DNA of 64,000 nucleotides from Nitrospira sp. Lineage in GTDB: Bacteria > Nitrospirota > Nitrospiria > Nitrospirales > Nitrospiraceae. Made by a program: the position numbers and the translations under genes. The notes below the pieces were generated by a model. It ran no database searches. It saw nothing but the letters and a program-made list of their open reading frames with translations, and had not been told where the DNA came from. The DNA is taken from positions 3,178,036 to 3,242,035 of the forward strand of contig CP060501.1 in the NCBI GenBank assembly GCA_024760545.1, given 5' to 3'. Shown one piece after another: positions 60,631 to 64,000 of this stretch (position 1 is its first letter; every line of letters starts with the position of its first letter).

Positions 60631-61905
60631 ATGGAAAAGATGGTCGGCGATGCAATCGGTTCATGGGATGCGCTGAAAACCGCAGATCCTGAAGTCTGTG
60701 CTGCGATCGAGGCGGAGGAAGTTCGGCAGCGTGAGAAGCTGCTGTTGATTGCGTCGGAAAATTTTGCCAGCCCCGCCGTCCTGGCGGCGCAAGGGTCCTT
60801 GCTCACCAACAAGTATGCCGAAGGGTATCCCGGCAAGCGATACTACGGTGGATGTCAGCATGCCGACACAGTGGAAGATCTGGCGATTCAGCGGTGTAAA
60901 GACATTTTCGGGGCCGAACACGTCAATGTGCAGCCGCATTCCGGTTCGCAGGCCAACATGGCGGCATATCTGTCGGTTCTGAAGGCGGGGGATACCATTC
61001 TTGGAATGGACCTTGCCCAGGGTGGACACCTTACGCATGGGAGCAAAGTCAACTTCTCCGGTCTTCTTTTCCGTGTCTTCTCGTATGGTGTTGATCGCCA
61101 GACCGAAACCATCGACTATGATGCCGTCCAAAAGATCGCGGAAGAATGCCGCCCCAGGATGATCGTGGTCGGAGCCAGTGCCTATGCCCGTGTGCTGGAT
61201 TTTCCAAGATTCCAACAGATCGCCAAATCGGTGGGAGCCTATCTGCTGGTCGATATCGCCCATATCGCCGGGCTCATTGCGGCAGGGCTTCATCCGAATC
61301 CCGTTCCCTATGCAGACTTTGTCACGACGACGACCCATAAGACATTGCGCGGTCCGCGCGGGGGCGTCACGATGTGTAAGACCGAGCATGCGAAGGCTGT
61401 CGATAAACTGGTGTTTCCGGGTCTACAGGGCGGACCATTGATGCATGTGATCGCCGCCAAGGCGGTCGCCTTCAAGGAGGCGTTGTCGCCGGCATTCAAG
61501 CGCTATCAGCAGCAAGTACTCACCAATGCGAAAGCCCTGGCGAGAGAATTCGTCGATCGCGGCTACAAGATCGTCTCCGGCGGAACGGATACGCACCTGA
61601 TGCTGCTGAACCTCACGAACAAGGGGATCACCGGGAAAGAGGCGGATGCCGCCCTCGATACGGCAGGGATTATCGTCAATAAGAACGCCGTTCCGTACGA
61701 TGAGAAGCCACCCGCCGTAGCCAGCGGTATCCGCTTGGGGTCGCCGATCGTGTCGACGCGCGGGATGCGTGAATCGGAAATGAAGCAGATCGTCGACTTA
61801 GTCGACCGCGTCCTTCAACACCGGCAGGACCCGGCGGTGCTCGAAGAAGTTCGCACACAGGCCAAAGCGTTGTGCGCCAAGTTTCCCATCTTTCATCCCT
61901 ACTAG
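60631..61905 (+). CDS. glyA: Serine hydroxymethyltransferase
   Basis: 424 residues from ATG 60631 (a TTG at 60625 is in frame). PLP enzyme that interconverts serine and glycine with tetrahydrofolate. The Schiff-base Lys237 is in [13 protein letters not shown]; other signatures are [26 protein letters not shown] and [12 protein letters not shown]. It lies 10 nt after rplI, so they are co-transcribed. With tdh/kbl upstream it forms a threonine-glycine-serine-one-carbon cluster. Confidence 0.97.
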   Translation: MEKMVGDAIGSWDALKTADPEVCAAIEAEEVRQREKLLLIASENFASPAVLAAQGSLLTNKYAEGYPGKRYYGGCQHADTVEDLAIQRCKDIFGAEHVNVQPHSGSQANMAAYLSVLKAGDTILGMDLAQGGHLTHGSKVNFSGLLFRVFSYGVDRQTETIDYDAVQKIAEECRPRMIVVGASAYARVLDFPRFQQIAKSVGAYLLVDIAHIAGLIAAGLHPNPVPYADFVTTTTHKTLRGPRGGVTMCKTEHAKAVDKLVFPGLQGGPLMHVIAAKAVAFKEALSPAFKRYQQQVLTNAKALAREFVDRGYKIVSGGTDTHLMLLNLTNKGITGKEADAALDTAGIIVNKNAVPYDEKPPAVASGIRLGSPIVSTRGMRESEMKQIVDLVDRVLQHRQDPAVLEEVRTQAKALCAKFPIFHPY

Positions 61906-61937
61906 TCAGCCGATAACGAGAGAGCAGGTCGCCCCCG

Positions 61938-62402
61938 GTGAAATGTCCGTTCTGCGATGAACTCGAAGACAAAGTAGTCGATTCTCGTATGGCCAAGGAA
62001 GGCGAGGTCATCCGCCGCCGGCGCGAGTGTCTTGGTTGTAAACGCCGCTACACCACCTACGAACGCGTCGAGGAAATTCTGCCCGTCGTCGTGAAAAAAG
62101 ACGGCCGTCGCGAATCGTTCGACCGCACCAAGATTCTCGCCGGAATGAAGAAAGCGTGCGAAAAACGGCCGATCAGCACCGGGACTATCGAAACCGTCAC
62201 CGATCGGATAGAAAAACGGATTCAGGAGATGGGCGAAACGGAGATTGAAAGTCGAGTCGTGGGGGAAGAAGTCATGAAGGAGTTGCACCAGCTGGACCAG
62301 GTCGCTTATGTTCGATTTGCCTCCGTCTATCGGGAGTTCAAGGACATCGAGCAATTTATGGACGAATTGAAAACGCTGGCTCAGCAACGCCGCGAACGGT
62401 AA
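61938..62402 (+). CDS. nrdR: Transcriptional repressor NrdR
   Basis: 154 residues from GTG 61938. The zinc ribbon [10 protein letters not shown] and [17 protein letters not shown] is followed by the ATP-cone domain ([32 protein letters not shown]). NrdR senses ATP/dATP and represses ribonucleotide reductase genes through NrdR boxes. No nrd genes are in the window, so it acts in trans. It follows glyA by 32 nt, a common neighbour pair. Confidence 0.96.
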   Translation: MKCPFCDELEDKVVDSRMAKEGEVIRRRRECLGCKRRYTTYERVEEILPVVVKKDGRRESFDRTKILAGMKKACEKRPISTGTIETVTDRIEKRIQEMGETEIESRVVGEEVMKELHQLDQVAYVRFASVYREFKDIEQFMDELKTLAQQRRER

Positions 62403-62514
62403 CACGGTACTCCTGGCGCCATGGTCCGTCTTCTCCGGACTCGTTCTTTCCTCTCCGATTCGACAACCAGCCACATTTGATCCTGACGGACTCTGTGCAG
62501 GAAGTTCTGAACCG

Positions 62515-63618
62515 ATGAGCAAACCGCTTCCCAAGCGAGTCAGACGGAATACGCCGAGTTCAGGCGCGACGAGCGTCGCCATCATCGGCGCCGGTCGTGG
62601 TGGTACGGCATTGATGGAGATTTTTGCGAATGACCCGCTGGTGCAGATTGTGGGCGTCGCGGAACGCGATCCGGAAGCGCCGGGACTGGGATTGGCCAAA
62701 CAGCTCAGAATCCCGATCACCCGCGATTATCGACAGTTGTTGGCAATGGAGCGAGTCGATCTGGTCATCGATGTGTCGGGCGACGCGGATGTCTGGGTGT
62801 TTCTCCAGGATTTTCATCGCATGGGGGTGACGATCATCGGCGGTGCCAGCGCCAAGTTCATGTGGGAATTGATCGAAGCTCGGATTCGCGCAACGGCCGA
62901 GATTGAGAAGACCTTGAACAAATATCAATCCCTGTACCGGCTCTACGTGAAAGAGAGCGGAGCAGCGGTGACGGAGGAGCGGACCAGAATAGCCTGCGAG
63001 ATGCACGATGGACTGGTGCAAAGCCTGGCGGGAGTGAATTTCAAACTGGATCTCTGCCAACAACTGTTCCGGAAGAATCCAAGAGCCAGTTTGACCACCA
63101 TCAAAGAGAGTAAGGCCCAACTCAAGTTGGCCATTCAGGAGGCCCGGCAGGTCATTTTCAACCTCCGGCCCTTGCACTATGACAAGATGGAATTGATTCC
63201 CGCCCTGACAAACTATTTCAAATCCTACGAGATCCAGACCCACATCAACACGAAGTTTACGGTGGCCGGGGATGAGCAAATCCTCTTTCCACGAACGAAG
63301 ATATTCCTTTTCCGGATCATCCAGGAAGCCTTGAGCAACGTTCAGAAACATGCGAAAGCCGACCGCGTCTCGATCAAACTGGACATCGCGATCGATATGT
63401 TGCGCGTCACCATCACCGACAACGGGGTAGGCTTCGACCTGGAAACTGTTTTGCGTGACCCTGAAAAGTGGGATCATTTCGGGATTAAGGGCATCTTGGA
63501 ACGAGCGCGCTTAGTCGGAGGAGAGGGACGCGTCCAATCCAAACCGGGGAAGGGCACAAAAATTATCGTCGAGGTGCCGCTGGGTTATAAGGAGGAGAGG
63601 GGCAATGGAGAAAATTAA
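62515..63618 (+). CDS. NarL-type sensor kinase with N-terminal Rossmann domain
   Basis: 367 residues, no membrane segment. Residues 18-125 form a dinucleotide-binding-like Rossmann domain: SVAIIGAGRGGTALMEIF (GxGxxG), VGVAERDPEAPG and RVDLVIDVSG. A coiled coil follows (about 125-160), then HisKA_3 with ARIACEMHDGLVQSLAG (His164), and HATPase with IIQEALSNVQKHA, ITDNGVGFD and GIKGILERARLVGG. The sensor part suggests the kinase reads NAD(H) or a related ligand in the cytosol. It overlaps the response regulator gene by 14 nt. Confidence 0.9.
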   Translation: MSKPLPKRVRRNTPSSGATSVAIIGAGRGGTALMEIFANDPLVQIVGVAERDPEAPGLGLAKQLRIPITRDYRQLLAMERVDLVIDVSGDADVWVFLQDFHRMGVTIIGGASAKFMWELIEARIRATAEIEKTLNKYQSLYRLYVKESGAAVTEERTRIACEMHDGLVQSLAGVNFKLDLCQQLFRKNPRASLTTIKESKAQLKLAIQEARQVIFNLRPLHYDKMELIPALTNYFKSYEIQTHINTKFTVAGDEQILFPRTKIFLFRIIQEALSNVQKHAKADRVSIKLDIAIDMLRVTITDNGVGFDLETVLRDPEKWDHFGIKGILERARLVGGEGRVQSKPGKGTKIIVEVPLGYKEERGNGEN

Positions 63619-64000
63619 GGTTCTGATTTCCGATGATCACCGAGTCGTCCGGGAAGGCTTGGCCGCCATTCTCAAGACCAAAGAGGACATTCAAGTCATC
63701 GGTGAAGCGCAGGACGGTGTTGAGGCGGTGGAGAAAGCTCGTGCCCTGCTTCCGGACGTCATTTTGATGGATGTGAGCATGCCGCGAATGGGGGGCGTGG
63801 AGGCAACGAGACAGATCAAACGCGAATTTCCCCACATCGGCATCGTGGCCTTGACCATGTATGAGGAACAGCAATACATCTTCGATCTCGTCCGTGCCGG
63901 AGCGACGGGGTATTTGCTGAAAGACTCCGAATCGTCGCAGATCGTTGCGGCCATACGCGCCATCTATCGAGGCGAATCACTGATCCACCCCTCCGTCGCC
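63605..64000 (+). CDS. NarL/FixJ-type response regulator, 3' end outside window
   Basis: 132 residues are visible: receiver KVLISDDHRVVREGL, VILMDVSMPRMGG (phospho-Asp56), VALTMYEEQQYIF and TGYLLKDSESSQIV. The receiver ends near residue 120 and the frame is open at the window edge, so a LuxR-type helix-turn-helix output is expected but not seen. ATG 63605 overlaps the kinase gene by 14 nt, so the pair is co-translated. It is the cognate partner of the Rossmann-domain kinase. Confidence 0.9.
   Translation, partial: MEKIKVLISDDHRVVREGLAAILKTKEDIQVIGEAQDGVEAVEKARALLPDVILMDVSMPRMGGVEATRQIKREFPHIGIVALTMYEEQQYIFDLVRAGATGYLLKDSESSQIVAAIRAIYRGESLIHPSVA

Noticed and set aside
1-64000. CRISPR array, prophage or integrase gene
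   Set aside because: No regularly spaced repeats and no recombinase, transposase or phage structural motifs were found in the translated frames I examined.

Overview
The window looks like chromosome from a Nitrospira-type bacterium (phylum Nitrospirota). I infer this from the moderately high GC content, a bacterial topoisomerase VI pair, many small exported or membrane proteins of unknown family, AGGAG-like ribosome sites with some GTG/TTG starts, and protein sequences that look most like that genus. I could not run a search, so the taxonomy is an inference. No prophage, transposase, integrase or CRISPR array is visible.

Layout. 1-8.6 kb: the 3' part of a WD40 protein, a pentapeptide-repeat protein with a TIR-like C-terminus, and a same-strand run top6B-top6A-SF2 helicase. 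8.7-20.4 kb: small exported proteins, a thioredoxin-like protein, a zinc-ribbon microprotein, the overlapping addB-addA recombination nuclease pair followed by a small metallopeptidase, a palindromic repeat element, lgt and a YtxH protein. 20.4-25.2 kb: a minus-strand periplasmic group (outer-membrane barrel, solute-binding lipoprotein, haem-binding Tll0287-like protein), a lipoprotein, four microprotein genes and an orphan receiver protein.

25.5-33.6 kb is the most accessory-looking part. An intact tRNA-Leu(UAA) is followed by two modules, each closed by a copy of the tRNA 3' end: a perfect 58-bp repeat at 30342 and a decayed 55-bp copy at 33503. The first module carries one 1454-residue hybrid kinase. 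The second carries a translationally coupled uracil-DNA-glycosylase-like protein and an amidohydrolase. This is the signature of two successive integrations at one tRNA site, the older now lying distal.

33.6-50.8 kb is mostly housekeeping: small membrane and exported proteins, DNA polymerase I with a degenerate proofreading domain, nth, rpsU, bifunctional ftcD, a TusA/DsrE2 sulfur-carrier pair, a Rieske oxygenase, a CPA2 antiporter, a sugar-nucleotide epimerase, an MBL-fold/VOC gene pair and a HemD-like protein. 51-56 kb: a large surface lipoprotein, a gene-poor AT-richer stretch, then a ParE/Phd-type toxin-antitoxin pair lying between two 131-bp copies of the 3' end of an alcohol dehydrogenase gene. 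Almost all differences between the copies are synonymous, so the outer copy was once part of a functional gene.

56-64 kb: a YceI protein, a TonB-C-like protein, then a plus-strand series tdh-kbl-rplI-glyA-nrdR, which joins threonine breakdown to glycine/serine one-carbon metabolism. It ends with a two-component pair whose kinase has an N-terminal Rossmann dinucleotide-binding-like domain; the partner regulator runs off the window.
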